Shown here piece after piece: positions 1 through 9,165 of a stretch of 64,000 bases of DNA. Position 1 is the first letter of the stretch. Each line of letters begins with the position of its first letter. Both the position numbers and the translations under genes were made by a program. The notes under the pieces are model-generated. The model worked only from the letters and a program-made list of their open reading frames with translations, ran no database searches and was not told where the DNA came from. The DNA comes from Salipaludibacillus daqingensis (GTDB lineage Bacteria; Bacillota; Bacilli; Bacillales; Salisediminibacteriaceae): the NCBI RefSeq assembly GCF_029891575.1, contig NZ_JARZHF010000002.1, forward strand, positions 186,001 to 250,000. The letters run 5' to 3'.

Positions 1-2033
1 ACATGAACACCTTTTTTCGATTTCTTTTCCACTAGTAAGCTTTCACACTTAGGGCATGGTCGTGAAATTGGTTTATCCCAAGAGATAAAATCACACTCTG
101 GATAACGATCGCAGCCGTAAAAAATTCTTTTCTTCTTGCTTTTACGTTCAACGACATTTCCTTCCGAACACTTAGGGCACTTCACACCAATTTCTTTAAT
201 AATTGCTTTTGTATTTCTGCAATTTGGAAAGTTGGAACAGGCCATAAATTTACCATACCGGCCCATTTTATAGACCATTTCATGGCCACATTTCTCACAG
301 TCTTCTCCAGCAGGTTCATCTTTAATTTCCACTTCTTTCATTTCTTCTTCCGCTGTCTTCAATCGAATTTCGAAGTCTTTGTAAAAATGATCAATGATGT
401 GAACCCACTTCTTTTCTCCATCTTCTATGGAGTCTAAATTCGATTCCATTTCTGCCGTAAATTCGACATTAAGAATCTCTGGGAAAAATTCTTCGATCAA
501 CTCTAGGACAATTTCTCCCAATTCCGTTGGAACGAATCTTTTCTCATCTAATGCGACGTATCCTCTTCGTTGAACTGTATCCAACGTTGGTGCGTATGTT
601 GACGGTCGACCAATACCAAGTTCTTCCATCGTCCTTACTAGTCTTGCTTCTGTATATCTTGGTGGTGGTTGAGTAAAATGTTGATTTGGATCTATTTTAA
701 GACTAGTCGCTTCTTCCCCTTCTTTCAAGTCAGGAAGAAGCCGGTCTTTTTCTTCTTTTCCGTCGTCATTTCCTTCAATATAAACTTTCATAAAACCTGA
801 AAATTTCAACTTAGAACCTGTTGCCCGAAACATAACTCCGTTATTAGTTAAATCAACAGACATCGTATCCATCACTGCTGGAGCCATTTGACTTGCAACC
901 ATCCGCTCCCAAATCAATTTATACAATCGATACTGATCACGGCTCAAGTGCGGTTTCATCGATTTAGGATCCATCATCACAGAAGTTGGGCGAACTGCTT
1001 CGTGAGCATCCTGTGTCTTAGCCCCTTGTTTAGACTTTAATTCAACTGTGTTGTGGTACTCTTTTCCGTAATGAGTTTCAATATAATCTTTTGCTTCTGC
1101 TTTTGCCGTATCGGAAAGTCTCGTTGAATCTGTTCTCATGTAAGTAATCAAACCTACCGTTCCAGATTTCCCAAGGTCAATCCCCTCGTACAATTGCTGA
1201 GCTAGCATCATCGTTTTTTTCGCTCTAAAATTCAGTTTTCTAGCTGCTTCTTGTTGCAATGATGAAGTAATAAAAGGTACCACTGGATTTCGTTTTCTTT
1301 CTCTTTTCTTCACTTGATCAATCTGAAACTCATCGCCTTTGATTTTTCCGAGAACTTTATCCACGTCTTCTTGTGACTTTAATTCTGTTTTCTTCCCATC
1401 TAACGACATAAACTTTGCTTCAAATTCTTGATCGTCTTTTGTCAAAGAAGCAACAATTGACCAATACTCTTCAGGATTAAACGCTTTAATTTCATTTTCA
1501 CGATCAATAATCATTTTCACAGCTACAGATTGAACGCGACCTGCACTTAAACCTTTTTTTACTTTCTTCCATAGTAATGGACTAATGTTATAACCGACTA
1601 ATCGATCTAGAACTCTTCTAGCTTGCTGAGCATCGACTAAATTAGTATTAATTGTTCGTGGGTTTTTAAAAGAGTCTTTAATTGCTTGTTTTGTAATTTC
1701 ATTAAATACAACACGACATTCAGAGTCTTTATCAATATTTAAACTGTCAGCTAAATGCCATGCTATCGCTTCTCCTTCGCGATCCGGGTCAGCCGCCAGA
1801 TAAACGCGTTTCGCTTTTTTGGCAGCTTGTTTCAATTCTTTTAATATCGGGCCTTTCCCGCGAATGGTAATATATTTAGGTGAATAATCCTGTTCTACAT
1901 CGACACCCATTTGACTTTTAGGTAAATCAATTACGTGTCCCATCGATGCTTTCACTGAATATTTTTTCCCTAAATATTTCCCAATTGTTTTTGCTTTAGC
2001 GGGAGATTCCACGATTACTAAGTAATCGGACAT
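1..2033 (-). CDS. topA: DNA topoisomerase I, C-terminus cut by window edge
   Basis: Type IA topoisomerase that relaxes negatively supercoiled DNA by passing one strand through a nick. The ATG at 2033 opens a Toprim domain ([12 protein letters not shown], catalytic Glu near residue 9, then the DPDREGE acidic motif). The active-site Tyr sits in the ITYMRTDST motif near residue 298. The C-terminal part carries three tetracysteine zinc-ribbon repeats. 677 complete codons are present with no stop. The B. subtilis enzyme is 691 residues as I remember it, so only the last dozen or so residues are missing. It follows dprA in the same direction but is separated by 250 bases with a probable terminator, so it likely has its own promoter. 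Confidence 0.97.
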   Translation of the reverse strand, partial: MSDYLVIVESPAKAKTIGKYLGKKYSVKASMGHVIDLPKSQMGVDVEQDYSPKYITIRGKGPILKELKQAAKKAKRVYLAADPDREGEAIAWHLADSLNIDKDSECRVVFNEITKQAIKDSFKNPRTINTNLVDAQQARRVLDRLVGYNISPLLWKKVKKGLSAGRVQSVAVKMIIDRENEIKAFNPEEYWSIVASLTKDDQEFEAKFMSLDGKKTELKSQEDVDKVLGKIKGDEFQIDQVKKRERKRNPVVPFITSSLQQEAARKLNFRAKKTMMLAQQLYEGIDLGKSGTVGLITYMRTDSTRLSDTAKAEAKDYIETHYGKEYHNTVELKSKQGAKTQDAHEAVRPTSVMMDPKSMKPHLSRDQYRLYKLIWERMVASQMAPAVMDTMSVDLTNNGVMFRATGSKLKFSGFMKVYIEGNDDGKEEKDRLLPDLKEGEEATSLKIDPNQHFTQPPPRYTEARLVRTMEELGIGRPSTYAPTLDTVQRRGYVALDEKRFVPTELGEIVLELIEEFFPEILNVEFTAEMESNLDSIEDGEKKWVHIIDHFYKDFEIRLKTAEEEMKEVEIKDEPAGEDCEKCGHEMVYKMGRYGKFMACSNFPNCRNTKAIIKEIGVKCPKCSEGNVVERKSKKKRIFYGCDRYPECDFISWDKPISRPCPKCESLLVEKKSKKGVH

Positions 2034-2112
2034 ACAGTATTTCCTCCCCTTCAGAGGTAAGTTAAATCTTCCCTATTATTAAACACTCTTTTACCTTTTG
2101 TCAAACATACTT

Positions 2113-2160
2113 TTAAAAAAAGTTGTGTTTTTCAGCTTGAAAAATCTGAAAATACAAGTT
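2113..2160 (-). terminator. Probable terminator between dprA and topA
   Basis: Read on the minus strand, an imperfect AT-rich hairpin (arms ending in TTTTCAG and CTGAAAA, extended by near-complementary AACTTGT/ACAACTT) is followed by a run of seven T. It lies downstream of dprA. The stem is weak in G and C, so efficiency is uncertain. Confidence 0.4.
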
Positions 2161-2283
2161 ATTTAAGTAAATCTCATACGTATTATGAAGCGATTTCATG
2201 TCAATCAAAATTTTTTGATTCATTTTATTTACGAGACTTTCTAAAGGATAACACATAGAAGGGAAGAATACATCGAACATGTC

Positions 2284-3165
2284 CTATACATACTCGTCTA
2301 AAATATCTTCTGATGTCAAAATTATTTTCGCTCCTTGCTGAATTAAACGGTTCGTTCCAGCTGATTCTGCTTGTGAAATTCTGCCTGGTATAGCAAAAAC
2401 ATCTCTATTTTGTTGAAGTGCACAATCACTTGTAATTAATGATCCACTTCTTTCTCTTGCTTCCACGATTAGTGTCGCTTGAGCTAGCCCACTAATGATT
2501 CGATTACGTTCTGGAAAATTCCATTTTTGTGGTTTTACGTAGGGAGGATATTCGGTGAGTACTAATTGTGTTTGTTCTAACAAGTGTTTTAAATCTTTAA
2601 GACTGTTTGGATAAAGGTGATTTAAACCATAAGCCAAAACAGCAATCGTTTTCCCTTTAGAATAAAGGCTTAACTCATGGGCTAATGTATCGATTCCTAA
2701 CGCCATTCCACTTACGATCGTGATCGGTTTGTTTATGACTGGAGATAGAATAGTCTCCATTTCTTTTTTTATCCACTCAGAAGGGTGTCTCGTTCCTACT
2801 ACACCTAACCGTTGAGGTGGATGAAGAATAGTCAAGTCACCTTTTACATAAAGAATCCATGGTGGATCATAAATTTCTTTTAAAAGAGTTGGATATTGAT
2901 CATCAAATACATGGAAGTAGGAAATATTTTGCTGAAAAAATTCTTCCTTTAAATAATCAACATTCACTTGTTGCATATGACTATAAATCGTTGCCGCTTT
3001 TTTTGCTGATCGTGGAAATAATTGTTGAAACTCTCCAACACCCATTTCATATAAAGACGTTAAGTTATTATCGTATGTAAAGCACGTTTTTAAAAAAGAG
3101 TAATTACCGTAGGAGGAGTAATGGAGATGAAGAAGCCTGTCACCAAATGTTCGAGGGATAAACAC
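2284..3165 (-). CDS. dprA: DNA-processing protein DprA (Smf)
   Basis: Loads RecA on incoming single-stranded DNA during natural transformation. The 293-residue protein has the DprA Rossmann-like fold: GTRHPS (about residues 124-129), SGMALGID (152-159), PERNRIISGL near 218, and a late AIPG...GTNRLIQQGAK block. A short helical N-terminal region precedes it, and no C-terminal winged-helix extension is seen, as in B. subtilis. The start is a GTG at 3165 with AAAGGAA eight bases upstream. It lies 70 bases after sucD and before topA, the usual Bacillus order sucCD-dprA-topA. Presence alone does not prove competence. Confidence 0.95.
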   Translation of the reverse strand: MFIPRTFGDRLLHLHYSSYGNYSFLKTCFTYDNNLTSLYEMGVGEFQQLFPRSAKKAATIYSHMQQVNVDYLKEEFFQQNISYFHVFDDQYPTLLKEIYDPPWILYVKGDLTILHPPQRLGVVGTRHPSEWIKKEMETILSPVINKPITIVSGMALGIDTLAHELSLYSKGKTIAVLAYGLNHLYPNSLKDLKHLLEQTQLVLTEYPPYVKPQKWNFPERNRIISGLAQATLIVEARERSGSLITSDCALQQNRDVFAIPGRISQAESAGTNRLIQQGAKIILTSEDILDEYV

Positions 3166-3198
3166 GTAGCATGTTCCTTTCTCAGTAAACGTATTTTT

Positions 3199-3228
3199 TC
3201 AGGGTCTACTTTTAACAGCAGACCCTGA
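3199..3228. repeat. Perfect 9-bp inverted repeat between sucD and dprA
   Basis: TCAGGGTCT and AGACCCTGA flank a loop of 12 bases. On the minus strand the stem is followed by A rather than T residues, so it is not a canonical terminator for sucD. It could stabilise the sucCD 3' end or partly separate dprA expression. Confidence 0.45.
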
Positions 3229-3235
3229 GTAGGTT

Positions 3236-4144
3236 TTAAACGTTATGAGTGAGACATTTGTTATATAAATCTTTTTCTTTTAAAACAGATATGAGCGTTT
3301 CGCCCATAACAGCAGGAGTTTCAGCTACTTTCACGCCAGCTGCATTTAATGTTTTGATCTTTTCGTCTGCGGTACCTTTACCACCAGAGATAATTGCCCC
3401 CGCGTGGCCCATACGTTTACCTGGAGGTGCCGTTTGTCCACCGATAAATCCAACAACTGGTTTTGTCATGTTTTGTTTGATCCATTCGGCCGCTTCTTCT
3501 TCAGCAGTTCCACCGATTTCACCAATCATGATAACAGCTTGGGTATCTGGATCTTCGTTAAACAAATGCAAGACATCGATAAAGTCCGTTCCATTTACCG
3601 GGTCTCCGCCAATACCTACAGCTGTCGATTGACCAATACCATTTGTAGATAATTGATGAACCGCTTCATACGTTAACGTACCAGATCTCGAAACAACACC
3701 GACGTGTCCTTTATTATGAATATACCCAGGCATGATTCCTATTTTGCACTCGTCTGGCGTAATAACACCAGGACAGTTTGGTCCAATTAAACGAGTTTTC
3801 TTGCCTTCCATATAACGTTTCACTTTAATCATATCAACAACTGGGATACCTTCGGTGATCGTGATGACAAGGTCTAATCCTGCATCAGTTGCTTCAATAA
3901 TGGCATCTGCTGCAAACGGAGGTGGAACATAGACTACAGAAGCATTAGCACCCGTTTTTGCTACAGCGTCTGAAACCGTATCGAATACAGGGATACCTTC
4001 AATTTCTGTACCTCCCTTGCCTGGCGTGACACCACCGACAATATTTGTACCATATTCAACGGCTTGTTTCGTATGGAATAAACCTGTTGAACCGGTAATT
4101 CCCTGAACAATGACTTTTGTATCTTTATTGATCAAGATGCTCAT
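3236..4144 (-). CDS. sucD: Succinyl-CoA synthetase alpha subunit
   Basis: TCA-cycle enzyme that, with SucC, interconverts succinyl-CoA and succinate with formation of a nucleoside triphosphate. The N-terminal CoA-binding Rossmann domain is visible (VQGITGSTG near residue 13). The phosphorylated catalytic histidine is His247 in [20 protein letters not shown] near 152 is also typical. Length 302 matches the family (about 290-300). It begins 16 bases after the sucC stop, so the two subunits are surely co-transcribed. Confidence 0.98.
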   Translation of the reverse strand: MSILINKDTKVIVQGITGSTGLFHTKQAVEYGTNIVGGVTPGKGGTEIEGIPVFDTVSDAVAKTGANASVVYVPPPFAADAIIEATDAGLDLVITITEGIPVVDMIKVKRYMEGKKTRLIGPNCPGVITPDECKIGIMPGYIHNKGHVGVVSRSGTLTYEAVHQLSTNGIGQSTAVGIGGDPVNGTDFIDVLHLFNEDPDTQAVIMIGEIGGTAEEEAAEWIKQNMTKPVVGFIGGQTAPPGKRMGHAGAIISGGKGTADEKIKTLNAAGVKVAETPAVMGETLISVLKEKDLYNKCLTHNV

Positions 4145-4160
4145 TTATATCCCGCCTTTC

Positions 4161-5324
4161 TTACGCTTTAACTAGCGATACGATTTTTTCTGCACCATCA
4201 GCCATGGAATCTGCTGCAGTAATATCTAAACCAGACTCTTTGAGAATTTTCTTACCTAACTCAACATTTGTCCCTTCAAGACGAACGACGAGTGGAATCG
4301 TTAAGCCAACTTCTTTTGTTGCAGCAACAACACCGTCTGCAATGATGTCACACTTCATGATTCCACCAAAAATGTTGACGTAAATTCCTTTTACGTTTTT
4401 ATCTGAAAGAATGATTTTAAACGCTTCCGTTACTTTCTCTTTCGTAGCACCGCCACCTACGTCAAGGAAGTTAGCCGGATCACCTGAATAATGTTTAATA
4501 ATATCCATTGTAGACATAGCTAAACCAGCGCCATTTACCATACAACCAATATTTCCTTCAAGTGAAATGTAACTTAAGTCATATTTGGAAGCTTCAATTT
4601 CTTTTTCGTCTTCTTCATCTAAATCACGAAATTCGACAATATCTTTTTGACGGAATAGCGCATTGGAATCAAAGTTGAACTTTGCGTCTAATGCCATGAC
4701 TTTTCCATCTCCAGTAGTAACGAGTGGGTTAATCTCAGCAATCGAGCAATCTTTCGCTTCAAATACTTTGTATAATCCCATCATAAATTTCACAGCTTCT
4801 TTCAACATTTCTTTCGGAATGTTGATATTAAAAGCTAGTCTTCTTGCTTGATAAGGCATTAACCCTGTTACAGGATCAATCACTTCTTTGAAAATCTTTT
4901 CGGGAGTTTTTTCTGCAACTTCTTCAATCTCTGTTCCACCTTCTTCAGAGGCCATCATAACGATGCGAGATGTTGCGCGGTCAACGACAAGACCAACATA
5001 ATATTCATTTTTAATATCACAGCCTTGTTCAATTAACAAACGGTTGACTACTTTCCCTTCTGGACCAGTTTGATGAGTTACGAGAGTTTTCCCTAGAATC
5101 TCGCTTGCATATGTACGAACCTCATCAAGATTCTTCGCAATTTTCACTCCACCCGCTTTACCACGTCCACCTGCATGGATTTGGGCCTTGACAACGGTTA
5201 CATCTGTTCCTAAAGATTTAGCAGCATCAACAGCTTCAGTAGCTGAATAAGCAACCTTCCCATCAGGAACAGCTACGCCATACTTTCTTAACAACTCTTT
5301 ACCTTGATACTCATGGATATTCAT
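4161..5324 (-). CDS. sucC: Succinyl-CoA synthetase beta subunit
   Basis: ADP/GDP-binding subunit of succinyl-CoA synthetase. It begins [12 protein letters not shown], followed by an ATP-grasp fold ([15 protein letters not shown]) and the CoA-side domain ([22 protein letters not shown]). I chose the ATG at 5324 over the one at 5330: AGGAGG abuts the first but lies six bases before the second, and homologues start MNIHEYQ. The resulting 387 residues fit the family. It is the first gene of sucC-sucD. Confidence 0.97.
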   Translation of the reverse strand: MNIHEYQGKELLRKYGVAVPDGKVAYSATEAVDAAKSLGTDVTVVKAQIHAGGRGKAGGVKIAKNLDEVRTYASEILGKTLVTHQTGPEGKVVNRLLIEQGCDIKNEYYVGLVVDRATSRIVMMASEEGGTEIEEVAEKTPEKIFKEVIDPVTGLMPYQARRLAFNINIPKEMLKEAVKFMMGLYKVFEAKDCSIAEINPLVTTGDGKVMALDAKFNFDSNALFRQKDIVEFRDLDEEDEKEIEASKYDLSYISLEGNIGCMVNGAGLAMSTMDIIKHYSGDPANFLDVGGGATKEKVTEAFKIILSDKNVKGIYVNIFGGIMKCDIIADGVVAATKEVGLTIPLVVRLEGTNVELGKKILKESGLDITAADSMADGAEKIVSLVKA

Positions 5325-5633
5325 AGCCATCCTCCTTACTGAGTCAAAAATAATGTTTTGTCGCGTGTTTTACTTCGCTACAACTTTCACAAATTCCTTT
5401 ATTAGAATATAATTTTCTAAAAAAGGGATGCATAAAAAGTCAGAGATATTCGCCCTTATCTTTTCACACAATGTTCATTTTACTATACATTCCGACAATT
5501 TTGTGAATAAAACGCTTATTTTTTTTATTTTTTATAAAAATCATTGATTCTTCGAAATGCTGATAATCATTTTTAATTTGCTTCTTGTTAAAATATAGAA
5601 TGGAAATCCATAAAAAATAGCATAGGAGATTAC
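5325..5633. other. Intergenic region between hydrolase and sucC
   Basis: 309 bases without a supported gene. It must carry the sucCD promoter on the minus strand (no clear -35/-10 pair was found by eye) and ends at the hydrolase terminator. A 62-codon frame at 5464-5652 has no ribosome binding site or recognisable motif and is very AT-rich; I do not call it. Confidence 0.5.
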
Positions 5634-5640
5634 CTATGCT
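5612..5640 (-). terminator. Terminator of the alpha/beta hydrolase gene
   Basis: Minus-strand hairpin AGCATAGG-TAATCT-CCTATGCT with perfect 8-bp arms followed by ATTTTTT. The hairpin includes the hydrolase stop codon, so the gene end and terminator overlap. Confidence 0.8.
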
Positions 5641-6419
5641 CTCGTTTTGCACGTTTCATAAATATAACCAATCGTCACTTCATTAAATTGTTTTGGTTGA
5701 TCAATATTACAGACATGGCCTGAATCTTTAATACAACGAAACGACAAGGTTTGATTTTCTTCCACTAATTTTTTCACAGAGGGTAAAAACAAATAGTCCT
5801 CTTCTCCCATTACAAAAAGGGTCGGAATTTCGTTAAAATTATTCTGCAATCTGTTTAAAAGTGGATTCAACGCTTTTGTTAAAGTGAACCAGCGAATGAA
5901 TTCTTTTTGGCACATCTTTTTTGCTTGATTTACAAAAGCAACTCTTGATTCTAAATGATTACTTTTCGGCATAATTATCCATGCTAGAAAACGATATAAC
6001 CACATATAAGGAATAAAATATTTACTAATATCACCCAAAGTAATCAAAAACTTTGTTCTAATATTCAATTTAATAATAGCTCCACCTAATATCATTGAAT
6101 CCATTCTCTCAGGATATTTTTGAGCGATTGTTTGGATAATAATTGTACCTAATGAGATACCAATAAAGTGGGAAGATCGAAGCTTTAAGTGATCAAGTAT
6201 ATGGATTACTTCTGTAGCCACATCAACAAAAGTATCGCCTTTATTCCATGTAATTTCACTAGATTTTCCATGGCCTCTCAAATCTATTAGTAACACATTA
6301 AAATGCTTTTTATATTCTTTCATTTGTTTAAACCATGTATTCGAGTTCCCACCCGCACCATGTATAAATGTGACCCATTCCAAAGATGGATCTTTTAAGT
6401 ATTCTCGATAGTATAACAC
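5634..6419 (-). CDS. Alpha/beta hydrolase
   Basis: 261-residue protein of the alpha/beta hydrolase fold, substrate unknown. The oxyanion-hole motif is FIHGAGGNS (18-26). The nucleophile elbow is GISLG with Ser89, and the likely acid and base are Asp208 (GEEDYLF) and His235 (DSGHVCN). LRGHGKSS near 48 is typical. A more hydrophobic cap lies at about 120-150. The GTG start at 6419 has GGAAG eight bases before it. It stands alone between an SASP-like gene and sucCD with its own terminator, and B. subtilis has no gene here. The cap and the lack of a signal peptide suggest an intracellular esterase-like enzyme; this is inference. Confidence 0.85.
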   Translation of the reverse strand: MLYYREYLKDPSLEWVTFIHGAGGNSNTWFKQMKEYKKHFNVLLIDLRGHGKSSEITWNKGDTFVDVATEVIHILDHLKLRSSHFIGISLGTIIIQTIAQKYPERMDSMILGGAIIKLNIRTKFLITLGDISKYFIPYMWLYRFLAWIIMPKSNHLESRVAFVNQAKKMCQKEFIRWFTLTKALNPLLNRLQNNFNEIPTLFVMGEEDYLFLPSVKKLVEENQTLSFRCIKDSGHVCNIDQPKQFNEVTIGYIYETCKTRA

Positions 6420-6807
6420 TGGGTCAACTTCCTTTCTGTATCAACATTAAATATCCTATTTTTACAAAATCTTCACATCTATTCTAGTATTTTTGATTAT
6501 ACCAAACTATGAATATAAAGAATAATTTTTTAACTTTTAATGCCTAAACTTTCTTGTATCACTGATACTCCATTTTTTGAAGAAAGGCAATTGTTTCGGC
6601 TGTCGATAGATATACCGCTTCCCTGACTTTGCTTTCCGCGGAGGTGGGAGTCTTCACCAATGCATTGCGCATCTCTGTTCATCTCATTAGGTTTCCATTG
6701 AAATTTCATGCGTTTTTTACTACAGCATTTCATTACATTTCTAATTACCGACAATCATTATTTACAAACATTTCGAAAACAACCTAATAAAAAGACCTGT
6801 AACACGA
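6420..6807. other. Intergenic region with a degenerate repeat
   Basis: 388 bases between the SASP-like gene and the hydrolase. It holds the SASP terminator, a GC-richer stretch near 6599-6668 that resembles a short interspersed Bacillaceae repeat, and presumably the hydrolase promoter. A 74-codon frame across the repeat (6530-6754) has no ribosome binding site and is judged spurious. Confidence 0.5.
6599..6668. repeat. Degenerate short interspersed repeat, TTTCCGCGGAGG type
   Basis: The segment has GGCTGTCGATAGATATACCG followed by CTTTCCGCGGAGGTGGGAG, GC-rich against a very AT-rich background. The GCTTTCCGCGG core is what I recall from short intergenic repeats scattered in many Bacillaceae genomes. 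Only one copy is in the window, so repetition is not shown here. Confidence 0.35.
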
Positions 6808-6821
6808 TCACAGGTCTTTTT
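6789..6821 (-). terminator. Terminator of the SASP-like gene
   Basis: Minus strand: AAAAAGACCTGT, a 9-base loop, ACAGGTCTTTTT, then further A/T. The arms are perfect. The stop codon of the upstream gene lies in the loop. Confidence 0.85.
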
Positions 6822-7023
6822 CAGAGTTATCATCTTCATTTTTTGTTCTTTTTTTGTTTTTCTTTTTCTGTTCGAGTATTTTCTTAATTACATGATGCAC
6901 ACTTCCGCTCTTCGAAGCTTGATCTGATGAATAGTAAATACCAAATTCATGTGCAATTTCATTCTTATACTTTTCTAAATATTCTTCTACTTTAGGAACA
7001 ACTAATGGGGATCTTTTTTTCAT
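6808..7023 (-). CDS. Divergent alpha/beta-type small acid-soluble spore protein
   Basis: 71-residue basic protein. Residues 7-45 align by eye with alpha/beta SASPs: LVVP for LVPG, then YKNEIAHEFGI for MKLEIASEFGV, then SKSGSVHHVIKKIL for RANGSVGGEITKRL. The E-I-A motif is where the GPR germination protease cuts in this family. SASPs coat spore DNA and supply amino acids at germination. Differences are a lysine-rich tail (KKKNKKRTKNEDD) and loss of the usual Gly-rich end. AAGGAGG lies eight bases before the ATG. It follows ylqH with a gap of 40 bases and has its own terminator. Spore-specific expression is likely but I found no convincing sigma-G promoter. Confidence 0.7.
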   Translation of the reverse strand: MKKRSPLVVPKVEEYLEKYKNEIAHEFGIYYSSDQASKSGSVHHVIKKILEQKKKNKKRTKNEDDNSEKDL

Positions 7024-7034
7024 AACAACAACCT

Positions 7035-7048
7035 CCTTAACGTTAAGG
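7035..7048. repeat. 14-bp perfect palindrome at the SASP ribosome binding site
   Basis: CCTTAACGTTAAGG is a perfect palindrome whose right arm overlaps the AAGGAGG ribosome binding site of the SASP-like gene. It could be an operator or sequester the site in mRNA, or be chance in AT-rich DNA. Confidence 0.35.
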
Positions 7049-7063
7049 TTGCCTGATTCTTAT

Positions 7064-7384
7064 TCATTCATGAATCTGATCATTCCTCTTTTTTAATTGC
7101 TCTTGATCAACTTTATAAATAAACGCAAATACTTCTGCTACAACTTCATATAAGTTCTCAGGTATACGCTCATTCACTTCAAGTTGAGAAAGGATTTCTA
7201 CTAAAGAAGAGTCTTCTTGAATAGGGATATTATTTTCTTTAGCTCGTTGGATAATTTCGTCTGCAACGTATCCTTTTCCTTTTGCTTTTACAGTCGGCGA
7301 ATGATCTTTTGTCACATCATACCCTAAAGCAACCGCTCGCTTTCGTTGATGTTCTTCTTTCTCAAGTCGATCATTATCATTCAT
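7064..7384 (-). CDS. ylqH: FlhB C-terminal-domain-like protein YlqH
   Basis: 106-residue soluble protein resembling only the cytoplasmic C-terminal domain of the flagellar export switch protein FlhB. Visible matches are KRAVALGYD (FlhB: HYAVALKYD), KAKGKGYVADEIIQRAKENNIPI, and RIPENLYEVVAEVFAFIYKV. The N-terminal membrane part is absent. Similarity starts just after the NPTH autocleavage site, so the protein resembles the fragment left after FlhB self-cleavage. Its start overlaps the ylqG stop (ATGA), so the two are translationally coupled. B. subtilis has the same pair near rnhB. Function is not established. Confidence 0.88.
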   Translation of the reverse strand: MNDNDRLEKEEHQRKRAVALGYDVTKDHSPTVKAKGKGYVADEIIQRAKENNIPIQEDSSLVEILSQLEVNERIPENLYEVVAEVFAFIYKVDQEQLKKRNDQIHE

Positions 7385-9129
7385 ATTCGAACATCCACTC
7401 CTTTGTAGCCATACTCATCCTTTTGATATCCCTTACCTAATTGTTGAAGAGGTCCATCTTCGTTTTTGGTTGCTGGCTGCTTCCACTTTATCGCCGATAA
7501 TTGGTAATCAAGCGTAGCTAATTTTTCTTTTAACAAAGGGTACCAGATGGCTTGAACAGAAGAAGGCTTTTCGTTTTCATTATAAATCGTAAGAGTCGTA
7601 ATACGATTCTGGATTTGCACATCGACGACAGTCTCATCTATCGCTTCTAACGTTAAATAAAACAAAATACGACAGTGTGATTCATCTATAGATCCGTTTT
7701 TTGTTTGTCTCCCTTCCCATTGAATTGTCATATCTTCGTATTTACTTGTCATTTTCAACGGGACTTGAAACAGTGTATGTTGCATCGGACCATGCTGTTC
7801 AGAAGAGATCAACTGATAACCGGTAAGTCGTTGCAAAAGAAATTCCGCTTGATCTCTTGCTCCTTGCGGAATATTTTGTGGTTGCTGTAAAAATTGTAAT
7901 AGAGAAGCTTTTAAATTTTGCGTACGGATAGATTCTTGAGCTGCGGACGCTCCTTTAAGGTCACTTTCATGTTGAAGACCTAGCTGTTGTAAAAACATTT
8001 TTAATGGGGATTCGCCTTTTTGACTGTTCATCAATGAAAATGAATCCACTCTTGATTCACTCACCATCGTCCAAAGAGCTCTTGAGGCATCTGTTGGTTG
8101 ATTCGTTAACCATTGATCCAGTTGCCCCGTAACATAGTTTGTTGAAGCTTGTGGATTCATTAAAGATAATAGCTGTTGTGTCGATTGAGGTTGATCTAAA
8201 CGAACCGTATTTATTAAATATGAGAATAACGCCCTAGATGGAATTTCTTGTAAATTAAAACCTTGGTTCCTTTGAAGTTGCGGCCATAATTGACGAACGG
8301 CTTCTTGATTTTCCGGTCGTAAAATAGCTGCTTTAAACTCATTAAAAAACTGTGTTTCACTCATACTCTGTGGCATAACCCCTAATTGTCTAGCCATTTG
8401 AACTGCTTGCTGTTGCAGCGATCCATCAGATGAATTCATTTGTTGTAAAAGACCTTGAAGCGTTCCACCTTGTCTCAGTGGATCCGATTGGGCCATCATT
8501 TGTGAAAGCACCTGTTGAAGTTGTTGATTTGCTCCGGAGGAATATTGAGCAGTATTTAATTGTGACTGTAACTGTTGCATTGTCTCAGAAAAGCTTCGAT
8601 TCGATTGGATTGCTGCAAGGGCTTGGAACGTGTCTTTTGTAAGTGGCATACCTCTTTGAATCATATTTGAAATCAAATCAAGTGACGTTTGCCTTGGCAA
8701 GGAGGACTGTTGCAAAACCCTTGCACCATCTTCTATGTTATCTCTAGTAAAAGGTTGATTCAGTTGATTTAGCTGTTGTAAAAGTCTTTCTTGCGCACTT
8801 CCTTGACTAACGCCCATTCTTTGTAAGATTGATTGTGCATTTGCCGCTTGGTTTGAAGACGATTGCGAAGGTGGGAGGTTTTCGATTACCTTTAATTTAG
8901 GAATACCTTCGCCTGCCATTACTCGAAACCAATAACGTTCTCCTTTTTCTAATTGTGCCTCTAATCTCGCTGATAAACTCATATTGCCTAACTTAAGCTG
9001 AGCCAATTGGCCAGGATAGAGGTTTGTTATCGTCCCTTGAAATACTTGGCCAGGCCTTAAGTTGATCGTTTTTGAATGAACAGGGTCCAAACCACGAACT
9101 AAGTTATTTAGCATTCTTGTTTCAAACAT
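7381..9129 (-). CDS. ylqG: YlqG, Gln-rich protein with a FliK-like C-terminal domain
   Basis: About 582 residues, no signal peptide or membrane segment. The first 80 residues look like a small beta domain (GQVFQGTITNLYPGQLAQLKLG). Then comes a long, low-complexity, Gln/Leu/Ser-rich helical stretch. The last 100 residues have alternating beta strands and a final helix, resembling by eye the FliK hook-length-control C-terminal domain (FYLTLEAIDETVVDVQI ... PLLKEKLATLDYQLSAI). The ATG at 9129 with GGAAGGGG upstream is preferred to an in-frame TTG at 9159. It ends overlapping ylqH, whose FlhB-C-like fold is the known partner class of FliK. Function is unknown; the FliK link is inference. Confidence 0.85.
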   Translation of the reverse strand: MFETRMLNNLVRGLDPVHSKTINLRPGQVFQGTITNLYPGQLAQLKLGNMSLSARLEAQLEKGERYWFRVMAGEGIPKLKVIENLPPSQSSSNQAANAQSILQRMGVSQGSAQERLLQQLNQLNQPFTRDNIEDGARVLQQSSLPRQTSLDLISNMIQRGMPLTKDTFQALAAIQSNRSFSETMQQLQSQLNTAQYSSGANQQLQQVLSQMMAQSDPLRQGGTLQGLLQQMNSSDGSLQQQAVQMARQLGVMPQSMSETQFFNEFKAAILRPENQEAVRQLWPQLQRNQGFNLQEIPSRALFSYLINTVRLDQPQSTQQLLSLMNPQASTNYVTGQLDQWLTNQPTDASRALWTMVSESRVDSFSLMNSQKGESPLKMFLQQLGLQHESDLKGASAAQESIRTQNLKASLLQFLQQPQNIPQGARDQAEFLLQRLTGYQLISSEQHGPMQHTLFQVPLKMTSKYEDMTIQWEGRQTKNGSIDESHCRILFYLTLEAIDETVVDVQIQNRITTLTIYNENEKPSSVQAIWYPLLKEKLATLDYQLSAIKWKQPATKNEDGPLQQLGKGYQKDEYGYKGVDVRI

Positions 9130-9165
9130 GTTTCGTTCCCCTTCCACCAATATGTGCAAAAACGT

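Noticed and set aside
5464-5652. 62-codon minus-strand frame after the hydrolase gene
   Set aside because: AT-rich, overlaps the hydrolase end and its terminator, no ribosome binding site and no recognisable motif.
6530-6754. 74-codon minus-strand frame
   Set aside because: Runs through the repeat-like segment, has odd composition and no ribosome binding site.
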